Assembly: GCA_002309805.1 (NCBI GenBank)
Contig: DBYJ01000009.1
Location: 1-55,748 of the forward strand
Length of the DNA: 55,748 bases
Direction of reading: 5' to 3'
Source of the DNA: Bacteroidales bacterium UBA1189
GTDB taxonomy: Bacteria > Bacteroidota > Bacteroidia > Bacteroidales > Bacteroidaceae
Position numbers and translations under genes: made by a program. This document shows, piece by piece, positions 24,382-33,256 of this stretch. The notes below the pieces were generated by a model. It did not search any database, was not told where the DNA came from, and saw only the letters and a list, made by a program, of their open reading frames with translations. Positions within the stretch are counted from its first letter, which is position 1; each line of letters starts with the position of its first letter.

Positions 24382-27213
24382 TTATTCGCCTGCTTTGGCA
24401 TCGGCTTTGGCTTTGCCTGACATGACGATTTCAATATCGTTGCCCTGCGTGAGGAGGTTCTTCACAGCAAGGCAGACATCGTCGGCAGTAATAGCGCCCA
24501 CGGTCTGCTCGTAGTTTGTGACGTAGTCTTCGCCATAGGCAACCCAGTCAATCAGCTGGCCTGTCCAGTAGCTGTTCTCGCGCAGATTCTCCTGATAGCG
24601 TTTCAGCGCCAGCTCCTTCACCTTAGCCAGGTTCTCCTCCGAAGGTCCTTCCTCGGCGAATTTAGCCAGAATCTCCTTCACGCGGCCTCCGAGGTACTCG
24701 CGACGGTCGGGGTCACACTGGAAGACAATCTGCATGGTAGCGCGCTCCTTCGGTACATTGTTGCTCTGAGCCGTCACGCTGACGCCGTAGGTGCCGCCTT
24801 CCTTTTCGCGGATTTCCTCCGTGTAGAGGATGTCGAGAATCTGTCCGGCGAAGTCAAAGGCGAGGATGTTCTTCAGGTTGTAGTCAATCTTACCGTCAAC
24901 GACCTGCAGGTAAGTAGCCTGCGGTACTTCCATCTCCTTTTCGAAGATGTTGGAGATCTTACCGGGATTGATGTCCATGTGGATGTCCTTCCAGTTCTCC
25001 TTCTTCTTTCCCTTGGGCAGACTGCCAATGTATTTGCAAATGAGGGGCACGGCGGTTGCTTCGTCGATGTTGCCCGTGAAAACAAAGATGAAGTCGGCGG
25101 CACCGGAGAAGCGCTCCTTATAGATTTGGATAGCGCGGTCGTAGTTGATTTCGTCGAGCATCCAGGCCTTCGCGCGGAGGGCACGGGGCTTGTTGCTGAA
25201 AAGCGTGCTGGCAATGGTGTCCTGCAGGGCGCTCATGGGGTTGAGCTCCTGGTTCTGGAGGGAGGCCTTGCTGCGATTGATGTACGACTGGTAGGCCTCC
25301 ATGTCCTGACGGGGTGAGGTGAAGCGCAGCCATGCGAGCTGGAGCAGCGTCTCGAAGTCCTTCGGCGTGGTGAATCCAGCCATACCCTCGTTGTAAACGC
25401 CAACGGAGGTGCTGAGCGACACCTTCTTGCCGGAGAGGGCTTTCTGGAGTTCGGTAGCGCTGAAGTTGCCGACACCGCCGAGGGTCACCACGTCGTCGCA
25501 TTGGCCAAGGGTGATGTATTCGCTGTCGTCGTAGAGTGATGTGCCGCCCTTGCTGAAGGCACGCATGTGGATTTGGTCGGCCTTGAAATCAGTAGTTCTG
25601 AGATAGACCGTTGCTCCGTTGGAGAGCGTCAGCTTCTTATAGCCATACTTGTCTTCCTTTACCTTTTTCACCTTGCCGGGCTTCAGCGTGGCGGAGATGA
25701 GCGGTTCGTCGCTTACCTTGTCCTCGTAGGGAGCGATGTCCTCGGCAGCTACGTCAGCAAATAACTTGGTCATTTCCTCTTCGGTGGGGTAGGTGACGCC
25801 CTCTTTGTCGGGCAGCATGCAGGTTACTACGAGGTTTTTGTCGTCCATTAGCTGGCCGAGAATCTGGTTGATGGCCTCGACTGGGATGCTCGGAGCAATC
25901 TGGTTCATTAATGCATAGCGGTTCTCGATGCCGGGGATAGGCTCGTTGTCGATGAAGTGGCGGACATAGGCGCTGCAATAAGATCTGCTCTTGGTCTTGT
26001 CGCGTTCGTTGTAGTTGCTCTCCAGATTGGTGAGGTAGTCGGCGCGGGCGCGCTCGTATTCGCTGGAGGTGAAGCCGTGGCGGACGGCACGCAGCATCTC
26101 ACGATAGACGGCGGCAACGCCCTTGGCCAGTCCCTCCTCAGAGGTGACGGCAATACCGTTGATGGCGCTCTTGGTATTGGCGAGGAAGAAGTCATCGTGG
26201 AAAGCAATCTGAGCCTGCATGAAGGGAGGCTCGGCCTGCAAGGTGATTTCGCTCAGACGGTCAGAAATCATGTTGTCAGCCATGAGGATGGCATATTGGG
26301 TGATGAGGTAGCTCATGTCGCTCTTCATCTCGCGGGGGAAGGCATCGTGCTTGCAGAAAATGTAGGTGATGGCGTTCTGCATTTCCTTATCTTTTGCCAT
26401 GGCGATGATAGGTTCATCGTTGTCCTCCACCTGAACGTAGTAGCGCTCGGCAGCATTCTCAGGCATCTTGATGGGGCTGAAAATCGTCTTGATTTTACCT
26501 TCTATCTCATCGACGTTAATATCTCCAACGACGACGAGGCCCTGCAGATCGGGGCGATACCACTTCTCGTAGTAGTCGCGCAGCGCTTGATAGGGGAAGT
26601 TGTCGACTACGCTCATCAGACCGATGGGCAAGCGCTGGCCGTAGCGGTTGTTGGGGTAAATCTTGGGGAGAATCTGCTCGTACATACGCATCTGGGCGTT
26701 CTGACGGCTGCGCCATTCCTCGTGGATGACGCCGCGCTCGTGGTCGATGTCCTCGTCGGCAAGCAGCAGGCCGTTGGCCCAGTCGTAGAGGATGTAGAGG
26801 CACGAGTCGATGTTGGTCGGGTCGGTGGTGGGAACGTTGTCGATGTTATAGACGGTCTCGTCGATGCTAGTGTAGGCATTGAGGTCGGCACCAAACTGCA
26901 CGCCGATTTTCTCGCAGAACTTCACCACGCCGTTGCCCTTGAAATGCTCGCTGCCGTTGAAGCACATGTGCTCCAGGAAGTGGGCGAGGCCGCGCTGATC
27001 CTCCTCTTCGAGGATGGAACCCACCTTCTGCGCGATGTAGAAGTGGACTTGGTTCTTGGGCTCTTCGTTGTGACGGATGTAATAGGTTAGTCCGTTGTCA
27101 AGATGTCCGATTCGTACTTGCGGGTCAACGGGTACCGGAGGCATCTGACCCTGTGCTGAAACACTCACTGAAAGCCCAAAGAAGAGGGCTAATGTCATAA
27201 AGACTTTTTTCAT
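24382..27213 (-). CDS. secreted M16-family (insulinase/pitrilysin) zinc peptidase
   Basis: The 943-residue protein has a signal peptide (MKKVFMTLALFFGLSVSVSA-Q). The inverted zinc motif HFLEH (78-82) is followed by a distal Glu region (DIDHERGVIHEEW). A second M16 repeat covers about 520-930 and lacks the motif, as usual for two-domain M16 proteins (active plus inactive half). It probably degrades peptides in the periplasm. Its upstream gap (27214-27340) contains TTTAACC-type heptamer repeats. No partner subunit gene is adjacent. Confidence 0.93.
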   Translation of the reverse strand: MKKVFMTLALFFGLSVSVSAQGQMPPVPVDPQVRIGHLDNGLTYYIRHNEEPKNQVHFYIAQKVGSILEEEDQRGLAHFLEHMCFNGSEHFKGNGVVKFCEKIGVQFGADLNAYTSIDETVYNIDNVPTTDPTNIDSCLYILYDWANGLLLADEDIDHERGVIHEEWRSRQNAQMRMYEQILPKIYPNNRYGQRLPIGLMSVVDNFPYQALRDYYEKWYRPDLQGLVVVGDINVDEIEGKIKTIFSPIKMPENAAERYYVQVEDNDEPIIAMAKDKEMQNAITYIFCKHDAFPREMKSDMSYLITQYAILMADNMISDRLSEITLQAEPPFMQAQIAFHDDFFLANTKSAINGIAVTSEEGLAKGVAAVYREMLRAVRHGFTSSEYERARADYLTNLESNYNERDKTKSRSYCSAYVRHFIDNEPIPGIENRYALMNQIAPSIPVEAINQILGQLMDDKNLVVTCMLPDKEGVTYPTEEEMTKLFADVAAEDIAPYEDKVSDEPLISATLKPGKVKKVKEDKYGYKKLTLSNGATVYLRTTDFKADQIHMRAFSKGGTSLYDDSEYITLGQCDDVVTLGGVGNFSATELQKALSGKKVSLSTSVGVYNEGMAGFTTPKDFETLLQLAWLRFTSPRQDMEAYQSYINRSKASLQNQELNPMSALQDTIASTLFSNKPRALRAKAWMLDEINYDRAIQIYKERFSGAADFIFVFTGNIDEATAVPLICKYIGSLPKGKKKENWKDIHMDINPGKISNIFEKEMEVPQATYLQVVDGKIDYNLKNILAFDFAGQILDILYTEEIREKEGGTYGVSVTAQSNNVPKERATMQIVFQCDPDRREYLGGRVKEILAKFAEEGPSEENLAKVKELALKRYQENLRENSYWTGQLIDWVAYGEDYVTNYEQTVGAITADDVCLAVKNLLTQGNDIEIVMSGKAKADAKAGE

Positions 27214-27300
27214 TGTTGTTATACTTGTAGTTTTTAATTGTTATTCGTTATTAGACGTTTCGAAAGGCTATAAAGTTGCAAATGGACGCTGTTTTCTCAA

Positions 27301-27338
27301 TCTTTAACCCTTAACCTTTAACCCTTAACCTTTAACCA
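27301..27338. repeat. 7-bp TTTAACC/CTTAACC tandem repeats
   Basis: Five 7-bp units alternate TTTAACC and CTTAACC in the gap between the trxB stop and the M16 start. Confidence 0.85.
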
Positions 27339-27340
27339 TA

Positions 27341-28282
27341 TTATTTCAATCCTTTCTCCGTGAGGTAGCGGTCCACCTCAAGTCCGGCCTTGGCTCCGCT
27401 ACCTGCGGCGATAATAGCCTGACGATAGTGCGGGTCGCAGACATCGCCAGCGGCAAAAACGCCGGGTATACCCGTTCTGGGTGTCCCCGCTTCGGTAAGG
27501 ATGTAGCCCGTTTCATCTGTCTGAACGTAAGGACGGAAGATGTCGCTGTTGGGCCTGTGGCCGATGGCAAGGAACAGACCATCGATGGCGAGGTCGTAAC
27601 GGCTTTCGTCGGGTTGGCCGAGGCGTTTGACCAGATGTGCACCTTCTACGCCGTCGGTGCCGAAAAGCCCCACGACGTTATGCTCGAAGAGGACTTCAAT
27701 TTTCGGATTATCGAATACGCGCTTTTGCATGATTTCCGAAGCACGGAGGTAGTTCTTGCGGACGACGAGATAGACTTTCACTGCCAGTCCGGCTAGATAG
27801 GTTGCCTCCTCGCAAGCCGTATCGCCACCACCCACTACGGCCACCGTCTTGCGGCGGTAGAAGAATCCGTCACAGGTGGCGCAGGCACTGACGCCCATAC
27901 CGGCATACTTCTTTTCGTCTTCAAGCCCGAGGTATTTGGCTGTGGCGCCGGTGGCGATGATGACGGTATCAGCCTCGACGACTGTGCCGTCTTCAATGGT
28001 GATGTGATAGGGCGCTGCCGACAAATCGGCTTTCACGGCCATACCGCTGCGGATTTCGCAGCCAAAGCGGAGCGCCTGACGGCGCAGGTCATCCATCATC
28101 TGCGTGCCATCCACGCCGTCGGGATAGCCGGGGAAATTCTCTACCTCAGTCGTTGTCGTGAGTTGTCCGCCAGGCTGCAGACCTTCATAGAGCAGGGTGG
28201 GGATGTTCGCCCGCCCTGTATAGATGGCGGCAGTATACCCTGCAGGGCCGGAGCCTATGATAAGGCATTTTGTTTTTTCCAT
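27341..28282 (-). CDS. trxB: thioredoxin reductase
   Basis: The 313-residue flavoprotein has the FAD site GSGPAGYTAAIY (10-21), the redox pair CATC (134-137) in SACATCDGFF, the NADPH site GGGDTACEEATYL and the C-terminal FAD motif GVFAAGDVCD. It reduces thioredoxin with NADPH in the cytoplasm. It starts 6 bp after the LolA-like gene and is the third gene of the ftsK-lolA-trxB run. Confidence 0.96.
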   Translation of the reverse strand: MEKTKCLIIGSGPAGYTAAIYTGRANIPTLLYEGLQPGGQLTTTTEVENFPGYPDGVDGTQMMDDLRRQALRFGCEIRSGMAVKADLSAAPYHITIEDGTVVEADTVIIATGATAKYLGLEDEKKYAGMGVSACATCDGFFYRRKTVAVVGGGDTACEEATYLAGLAVKVYLVVRKNYLRASEIMQKRVFDNPKIEVLFEHNVVGLFGTDGVEGAHLVKRLGQPDESRYDLAIDGLFLAIGHRPNSDIFRPYVQTDETGYILTEAGTPRTGIPGVFAAGDVCDPHYRQAIIAAGSGAKAGLEVDRYLTEKGLK

Positions 28283-28288
28283 ATACTG

Positions 28289-28894
28289 TTATCTCATGTC
28301 GATGACATCGGCATCGTAGTCTTTGGGATTGCAGGTGAATTCGCTCGGCTCGTACTTGATGCCATTCTTAAAGGACGTAATTTCAACGTTTGCATGGTAG
28401 CCGTTCTGCATGTTCGCTTGCAGGGAGACGAGGCGGTTGTCCTTGTCAAAGAAGAACTTGGCAACTTCCAGTTCCGTGTAATTGCGGGTAGTGATTTGCA
28501 AGCCGGCAACGGCTCCCTTGGGGAGTTGCTTGCCGTCGGTCTTGCGGATGTCGAAGTACGTCTGGGCATTCTTCATAAGCAGATAGGGATTGAACGCCAT
28601 CTGCTCCTCCGTCGTCGGCTGCGAGATGTATAGCTCGTTCGAACGTAAGAACCATTGCGTCTTGCCGTCGAACCAGAGGGCAAAGTCAGCCACGCTGGCG
28701 TTGAAGCGCTCGTGATCCATCTTTAGCGTAAGGTTGAATGCTCCGTCGCCGACATAGACAACGCCTTTCATTTCAACTCCGTCCTTTTCAAATTGGGCGA
28801 TGGCCTTGTCAACGAGCGCCTGTGTGTCTTTATCTGTTTGCGCAACTAAGTTCATGCTGACAAGAGCGATAAGAATGGCTAATACTTTTTTCAT
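28289..28894 (-). CDS. LolA-like outer-membrane lipoprotein carrier
   Basis: The 201-residue protein has a signal peptide (MKKVLAILIALVSMNLVA-Q) and an open beta-barrel pattern typical of LolA-fold proteins: GVVYVGDGAFNLTLKMDHERF, WFDGKTQWFLRSNELYISQPT, FNPYLLMKN and FFFDKDNRLVSLQA. It would shuttle lipoproteins across the periplasm. Placement between ftsK and trxB resembles the ftsK-lolA order known from many bacteria. Sequence identity to E. coli LolA is low, so the call rests on pattern and context. Confidence 0.8.
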   Translation of the reverse strand: MKKVLAILIALVSMNLVAQTDKDTQALVDKAIAQFEKDGVEMKGVVYVGDGAFNLTLKMDHERFNASVADFALWFDGKTQWFLRSNELYISQPTTEEQMAFNPYLLMKNAQTYFDIRKTDGKQLPKGAVAGLQITTRNYTELEVAKFFFDKDNRLVSLQANMQNGYHANVEITSFKNGIKYEPSEFTCNPKDYDADVIDMR

Positions 28895-28921
28895 TGTTTA
28901 TCCTTATTAAATTGTTAATGA

Positions 28922-31354
28922 TTATTTTTCTCTTAGGCTGGAAAGAATGTTCTCGAGTTCCAACAGGTCTTGGATGAGCACCTGGCGGGGCTTGCTGCCC
29001 TGTGCGGGGCCTACGACGCCTGCCTGCTCCAGTTGGTCCATGATGCGCCCGGCGCGGTTGTAGCCGATAGCAAACTGGCGCTGGATGGTGCTGGTGGAAC
29101 CCTGCTGACGGCTGACGACCAGCTGGGCGGCTTCCTCGAATAGCGGGTCGAGGTGTCCGGCATCGAAGTCGTCTGCGGGGCCGGTCTCGGTGTCCTCCAC
29201 CACTTCGGGTAGCGGGAACACCATCGGATAGGCCTGCTGCTTGTGGATGTATTCGCCGATGCGTTCCACCTCGGGGGTATCGACGAAGGCGCATTGGATG
29301 CGGACGGGATCGCCTGTGCCGAGGTAGAGCATGTCGCCGCGACCCACGAGGTTGTTGGCGCCTGTTCGTTCCAGGATGACGCGTGAGTCGATGGGCGACA
29401 TCACCTTGAAGGCGATACGCGTGGGGAAGTTGGCCTTGATGGTGCCGGTGATGATGTTGGCGGTGGGGCGCTGCGTGGCGATGATCATGTGCATGCCCAC
29501 GGCGCGGGCCAGCTGGGCGATGCGGCAGATTGGCAGCTCCACGGCCTTGCCGGCGGTCATGATGAGGTCGCCGTATTCGTCGATGACCACCACGATGTAG
29601 GGCAGGTAGCGGTGGCCCTGCTTTGGATTGAGCTGGCGGTTCTTGAATTTCTCGTTGTAGTCCTTGATGCCGCGCACGCCGGCTGCCTTCAGCAGGTCGT
29701 AGCGGTCGTCCATCTCCTTGCAGAGCGACTTCAGCGTGCGGACGACCTTATCGACGTCGGTAATGATGGCGTCCTGTTCATCCTCCAGTTTGGCCAGGAA
29801 GTGGTGGTCGATGGTGTTGTAGATGCTGAGCTCCACCTTCTTCGGGTCAACGAGCACCAGTTTCAGTTCGGCAGGGTGTTTCTTGAAGAGGAGCGAGGTG
29901 ATGATGGCGTTAAGGCCCACGGACTTACCTTGTCCCGTAGCACCCGCTACCAGCAGATGGGGCGCCTTGGCGAGGTCGAAGGTGAACACCTCGTTAGTGA
30001 TGGTCTTGCCGATGGCGACGGGGAGCGAGTAGTCGCACTCCTGGAATTTCTTGCTGGCAAGGACCGAGTACATCGATACCGTCTGCGCCTTGCGGTTAGG
30101 CACTTCGATGCCTATGGTGCCGCGCCCGGGCATGGGGGCGATGATACGGATGCCGAGTGCCTTCAGGCTGAGGGCAATGTCCTCCTCGAGGTTTTTGATG
30201 CGGCTGATTTTGATGCCGGGGGCCGGCGTGATTTCGTAGAGGGTGATGGTGGGGCCTACGGTGCCCTTGATGCTGCTGATTTCGATGCCGAACGAGCGCA
30301 GCGTCTCCGTGATGTCGTGGTAGTTCTTGTCCTGCTCCTCCCTGTCGATGGCAATGGCGTCGTCGCCACCCTTGTTCAGCAGGTCGAGGGTAGGATATTT
30401 GTAGCGCGAGAGGTCTTTCTTCGGGTCGTAGGGGCCCTTCTCCTCCTCGTGCTGAAGCTTGCTCACCGTTTCCGTTTCCGAGGCGGCGGTGACGTCGAAG
30501 CCCGGCTCGCCAACTGCGCGGACGGTCTTGTCGCTGGCAGGACGTCCTTCCACGAATTCCTCTTCCTCCTCGGGCTCGGTCTCTTTCTCAGGCTGATTCA
30601 TCTCTGCCTTCAACTTATCGGGTAATACGTCATCTTCAGAAACGTCTACTGGTTTTTCATCCGGAGTCTGGATGTGGAAGTCCGACGTTGAAACCTCGTA
30701 TTCCTCCTCTTCGTCCTTGCCGGGCAGGAACGAGCTTGGATGGAACAGGCGGCGGATGAACGTGATGGTGTCGCTGGTTAGGTAGATGCAGAAGAGGATG
30801 GCGATGATGAACAGCACGATGAAGACACCCGTCAGCCCAATTTGGTTGGTAAGCCAGTCGGTGACGAACTTGCCGTGCCAGCCGCCGATGTGGTAGCTCA
30901 TGCGGTCGTTCAGATGGCCGAAGGTGACGTTGGTGAACACCGAGCCCCATACGAGCAGCGTGCAGCAGATGATGGTCCAGCGCACCAGGTTGAATCCCCT
31001 CTTGCGGATGCGCATCAGCTGCAGGCCGTAGACGGCAGTCAGCACGGGGATGATGCAGGCGGTGACGCCGAAGCTGCGGTTGATGAGCATCTCGGCTATC
31101 CATGCGCCGCGCTTGCCGCCCATGTTGCTGTAGTCGGCAGCAGCGCCGTCGGCCTCCAGCACGCTTTGGTCGATGCCCCCGCTACTGAGGATGTACGAGG
31201 CGAACGACAACGCCATGTAAAGGCTGATGAGCAGCAGCAGAATGCCGATGATGAACAACGTCTTATCACTCGTGAAAGCCGTCCACGTCCTCGAGAGCCA
31301 ATTCGTTCTGGGCGCTCTGGCGGACGGCTTATTGACAGATTTCTTTTTACTCAT
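28922..31354 (-). CDS. ftsK: DNA translocase FtsK
   Basis: From the ATG at 31352-31354 (MSKKKSVNK) the protein has 810 residues; the longer upstream frame is non-coding. Four membrane helices lie at about 32-56, 97-114, 124-140 and 172-195, then an acidic linker to about 345. The motor follows with Walker A GATGQGKS (471-478) and Walker B VVIDEYGDL. The C-terminal gamma domain has IQRQFAIGYNRAGRIMDQLE. FtsK pumps DNA at the septum and activates XerCD recombination. A TATCTTTG box lies 24 bp upstream. It heads the run with lolA and trxB. Confidence 0.96.
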   Translation of the reverse strand: MSKKKSVNKPSARAPRTNWLSRTWTAFTSDKTLFIIGILLLLISLYMALSFASYILSSGGIDQSVLEADGAAADYSNMGGKRGAWIAEMLINRSFGVTACIIPVLTAVYGLQLMRIRKRGFNLVRWTIICCTLLVWGSVFTNVTFGHLNDRMSYHIGGWHGKFVTDWLTNQIGLTGVFIVLFIIAILFCIYLTSDTITFIRRLFHPSSFLPGKDEEEEYEVSTSDFHIQTPDEKPVDVSEDDVLPDKLKAEMNQPEKETEPEEEEEFVEGRPASDKTVRAVGEPGFDVTAASETETVSKLQHEEEKGPYDPKKDLSRYKYPTLDLLNKGGDDAIAIDREEQDKNYHDITETLRSFGIEISSIKGTVGPTITLYEITPAPGIKISRIKNLEEDIALSLKALGIRIIAPMPGRGTIGIEVPNRKAQTVSMYSVLASKKFQECDYSLPVAIGKTITNEVFTFDLAKAPHLLVAGATGQGKSVGLNAIITSLLFKKHPAELKLVLVDPKKVELSIYNTIDHHFLAKLEDEQDAIITDVDKVVRTLKSLCKEMDDRYDLLKAAGVRGIKDYNEKFKNRQLNPKQGHRYLPYIVVVIDEYGDLIMTAGKAVELPICRIAQLARAVGMHMIIATQRPTANIITGTIKANFPTRIAFKVMSPIDSRVILERTGANNLVGRGDMLYLGTGDPVRIQCAFVDTPEVERIGEYIHKQQAYPMVFPLPEVVEDTETGPADDFDAGHLDPLFEEAAQLVVSRQQGSTSTIQRQFAIGYNRAGRIMDQLEQAGVVGPAQGSKPRQVLIQDLLELENILSSLREK

Positions 31355-31377
31355 TTTCCGAAAACCACATTTGGGTG

Positions 31378-31385
31378 CAAAGATA
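31378..31385 (-). promoter_or_regulatory. -7 box of ftsK
   Basis: The minus strand reads TATCTTTG 24 bp upstream of the ftsK ATG. No good TTTG is found at the usual -33 distance. Confidence 0.55.
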
Positions 31386-31463
31386 CGGCTTTCTGACGGA
31401 TTATCCGATAATGTTTGGAAAAAAAAGAGGGGAGGAGGAAGCTTTTTTCTTTTATTTTTTCCT

Positions 31464-31505
31464 TTACTTAACCATTTAACCATTTAACCATTTAACCATT
31501 TAACA
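31464..31505. repeat. 8-bp TTAACCAT tandem repeats
   Basis: Five consecutive TTAACCAT-type units adjoin the left inverted-repeat arm. A degenerate counterpart (GGTTAAAT) sits at the right arm. Confidence 0.9.
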
Positions 31506-31587
31506 TTTCTTTACACAACGCACAACGGCCACAATCATCAACGAAGCGGGCTATGGCAACGTATAGATAACCGATAGGAAACATGAA

Positions 31588-31616
31588 AGTGTGGAAAGGC
31601 TTTGCCCTTCCACACT
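31588..31616 (-). terminator. hairpin downstream of the small membrane ORF
   Basis: Stem AGTGTGGAA-AGG / CCCTTCCACACT with a short loop and one bulge lies 22 bp past the stop of the 33-codon ORF. There is no strong T tract, so termination is inferred. Confidence 0.45.
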
Positions 31617-31637
31617 AATCACGTAAATTTGCAGCGT

Positions 31638-31739
31638 TTATTGCAGGGGATTCTCCATGTAATTCGTATAGAGCAGGAGAGTTATCACGATAGCCCAGCC
31701 GATGAAGGAGAGCAGGAACAGGAGCGCGGCAACGTTCAC
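31638..31739 (-). CDS. candidate 33-residue membrane protein
   Basis: A GTG-start frame encodes one hydrophobic helix, AALLFLLSFIGWAIVITLLL, then a polar end YTNYMENPLQ and TAA. The single clean transmembrane helix, polar flank and downstream hairpin argue for a real small protein. The frame stays open upstream into the repeat array without an ATG, so the start is uncertain. I do not recognise the family. Small subunits of membrane complexes look like this, but no partner gene is nearby. Confidence 0.4.
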   Translation of the reverse strand: MNVAALLFLLSFIGWAIVITLLLYTNYMENPLQ

Positions 31740-31764
31740 GTCCCTATTATTTCTCGTTCGTTGG

Positions 31765-31850
31765 CAGGGCTGGCCCGATAAAATGCGCGGCGCGCCCGAT
31801 AAATCGGACAGCCCGCCCGATAAATCCCGCAGCCCAGCGGGTAAATGAGG
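31765..31850. repeat. array D: four CCCGATAAA-linked hairpin units, 21-bp pitch
   Basis: CCCGAT occurs at 31774, 31795 and 31816, and a variant (GCGGGT) aligns at 31837, each 21 bp apart. Between the GATAAAT linkers are GC-rich inverted repeats with different stems (GCGC/GCGC, CCCGC/GCGGG), so hairpin form is kept while sequence changes. Confidence 0.8.
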
Positions 31851-31979
31851 TTAAATGGTTAAAAGGTTAAATGGTTAAGTAAAGGGAAAAATAAAGGAAA
31901 AAAGCCCCCCAGCCCCCCTTTTTTTTATTTAAAAGAACAGTTTTTTCTTTTTCTGTTTTCGGAATCGGAACGAAAAGGC

Positions 31980-31987
31980 TATATTTG
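31980..31987 (+). promoter_or_regulatory. -7 box of the DUF5063-exonuclease operon
   Basis: TATATTTG lies 28 bp upstream of the DUF5063 ATG at 32015. The -33 region (TGTTTTC near 31954) is weak. Confidence 0.6.
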
Positions 31988-32014
31988 CACCCTGTTATCA
32001 GATGCAATGAAGTG

Positions 32015-32554
32015 ATGTCAGACAGATCAGAAGTGGTTTTTGACCGCAATGTGGTGGAATTTGTGACGGTTGCGGCTGAGTATTGCAACTTTCTGGAACG
32101 CAGCGAAGGGGCCGTTCGTGCGGCATTTGTCGATACGTTGCTGAAGCTGCTCCCGCTGCTCTACCTGAAGGGCAGCATGCTGCCGGAGTGTTCCCGGATG
32201 GACGACGACGACGACCTTGAGCGGTTTGTCACCGAGGATGAATACGAGGTGCTGCGGCTGACGCTGGCGGACGTGATGGCGGACCGTGACGACTATCTGG
32301 ATGTCTTCGTCGCCGACATGAAGTACAGCGATACGCCCATCCGCAAGACGGTCTCGGAGGACCTGGCTGACATCTGGCAGGACATCAAGAACTTTGTCTG
32401 CCTCTTCCGTACAGGCGTCAATCAGACGATGAACGATGCCATCTGCGAGTGCCGCGAGAACTTCGCGACCTACTGGGGACAGACGCTTGTCAACACCCTG
32501 CGGGCATTGCACGAGGTGAAATATGGTTTGGATGATGAAGACGTTGAAGAGTAA
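32015..32554 (+). CDS. DUF5063-like protein
   Basis: The 179-residue start MSDRSEVVFDRNVVEFVTVAAEYCNFLE was chosen because it fits the -7 box at 31980; an in-frame codon 30 bp upstream lies too close to the promoter. The protein is acidic and helical (PLLYLKGSMLP, FVTEDEYEVLR, ADIWQDIKNFVCLFR, CRENFATYWGQTLVNTLRALH), like DUF5063 proteins of Bacteroidetes, whose role is unknown. It overlaps the exonuclease gene start by 32 bp, suggesting coupling. Confidence 0.75.
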   Translation: MSDRSEVVFDRNVVEFVTVAAEYCNFLERSEGAVRAAFVDTLLKLLPLLYLKGSMLPECSRMDDDDDLERFVTEDEYEVLRLTLADVMADRDDYLDVFVADMKYSDTPIRKTVSEDLADIWQDIKNFVCLFRTGVNQTMNDAICECRENFATYWGQTLVNTLRALHEVKYGLDDEDVEE

Positions 32555-33149
32555 CATAGATAAGGCTGAGATTGCCGACATGGAGGTTGCGGCCTTCGGC
32601 GGACGGATAATTGTGGTGCAATCGGCAGCCGAGGCGGAAAAGGCTGTCGCCTACTTGAATGGTCAGCCTTACGTGGGGATTGACACCGAGACGCGCCCCT
32701 CGTTCCGTCGCGGACAAACGTTCGGCGTCTCGCTCCTGCAGGTCTCCACCGCTGACACCTGCTTCCTCTTCCGCCTGAGCCGCACGGGGTTCACGGAGGG
32801 AATGAAGTGCTTCTTCCAAGCTGCGTCTCCCCTGAAGATAGGGCTTTCGCTGCGTGATGACTTCTCGCGGCTGCACTCGGCGGGCGACTTCGAGCCGCGC
32901 GGCTATGTGGAGCTGCAGGAATGCGTCAGCCAGATGGGCTTCGAGGCACAGAGCCTGCAGAAAATCTTTGCCATCCTTTTTGGACGGCGAATCTCCAAGG
33001 CGCAGCGCCTCAGCAACTGGGAGGCCGATGTCCTCACCGACGCCCAGAAACTCTATGCCGCTACCGATGCCTGGGCCTGCATCCGCATCTACGAAGAACT
33101 GGAACGGCTGAAAAAGGAAAAGTTTGAGTTAGTTCATAATATGGTTTAA
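32523..33149 (+). CDS. 3'-5' exonuclease (RNase D/DnaQ-like DEDD)
   Basis: The 208-residue protein has DEDD-type nuclease motifs: GIDTETRP (Exo I, Asp and Glu), LRDDFSRL (Exo II Asp) and YAATDAWACIRIYEEL (Exo III, DEDDy style). It lacks the HRDC domains of full RNase D, so it is a single-domain form. It would trim RNA or DNA 3' ends. Starts at 32523, 32532 and 32535 are all possible; the first has GAGGTG just upstream. The gene overlaps the DUF5063 gene and is followed by rlmI after 107 bp of TTTAACG-type repeats. Confidence 0.88.
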   Translation: MVWMMKTLKSNIDKAEIADMEVAAFGGRIIVVQSAAEAEKAVAYLNGQPYVGIDTETRPSFRRGQTFGVSLLQVSTADTCFLFRLSRTGFTEGMKCFFQAASPLKIGLSLRDDFSRLHSAGDFEPRGYVELQECVSQMGFEAQSLQKIFAILFGRRISKAQRLSNWEADVLTDAQKLYAATDAWACIRIYEELERLKKEKFELVHNMV

Positions 33150-33240
33150 CGTATAATGTTTAACGTTTAACGAGGCTGGCGCGATGGCATCGAAGGACGT
33201 GTTCGTTAAACCTTAAACGTTAAACAAAAAAAACTTCAAT
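33150..33240. repeat. GTTTAACG/CGTTAAAC repeats
   Basis: Several GTTTAACG units lie at about 33151-33171. The inverse form TTAAACGTTAAAC is at about 33207-33228. They belong to the TTAAC-type short repeats seen elsewhere in the window. Confidence 0.6.
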
Positions 33241-33256
33241 CTTTAATCTTCATCTC

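Larger units (their letters stand above)
31441..31905. repeat. 41-bp inverted repeat (31441-31481 / 31865-31905)
   Basis: The plus strand at 31441-31481 matches the reverse complement of 31865-31905 at 39 of 41 positions. The arms continue into similar purine-rich sequence. They enclose the small membrane ORF and array D. Confidence 0.85.
31355..32014. other. 660-bp divergent gap between ftsK and the DUF5063 gene
   Basis: Contents in order: ftsK -7 box, left arm of a 41-bp inverted repeat (31441-31481), AACCATTT repeats, a hairpin terminator, a 33-codon membrane ORF on the minus strand, palindrome array D, right arm (31865-31905) and the DUF5063 promoter. Confidence 0.8.

Noticed and set aside
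25957..27090. 377-codon plus-strand frame opposite the M16 gene
   Set aside because: Shadow translation with no domain; the minus-strand HFLEH peptidase accounts for this DNA.
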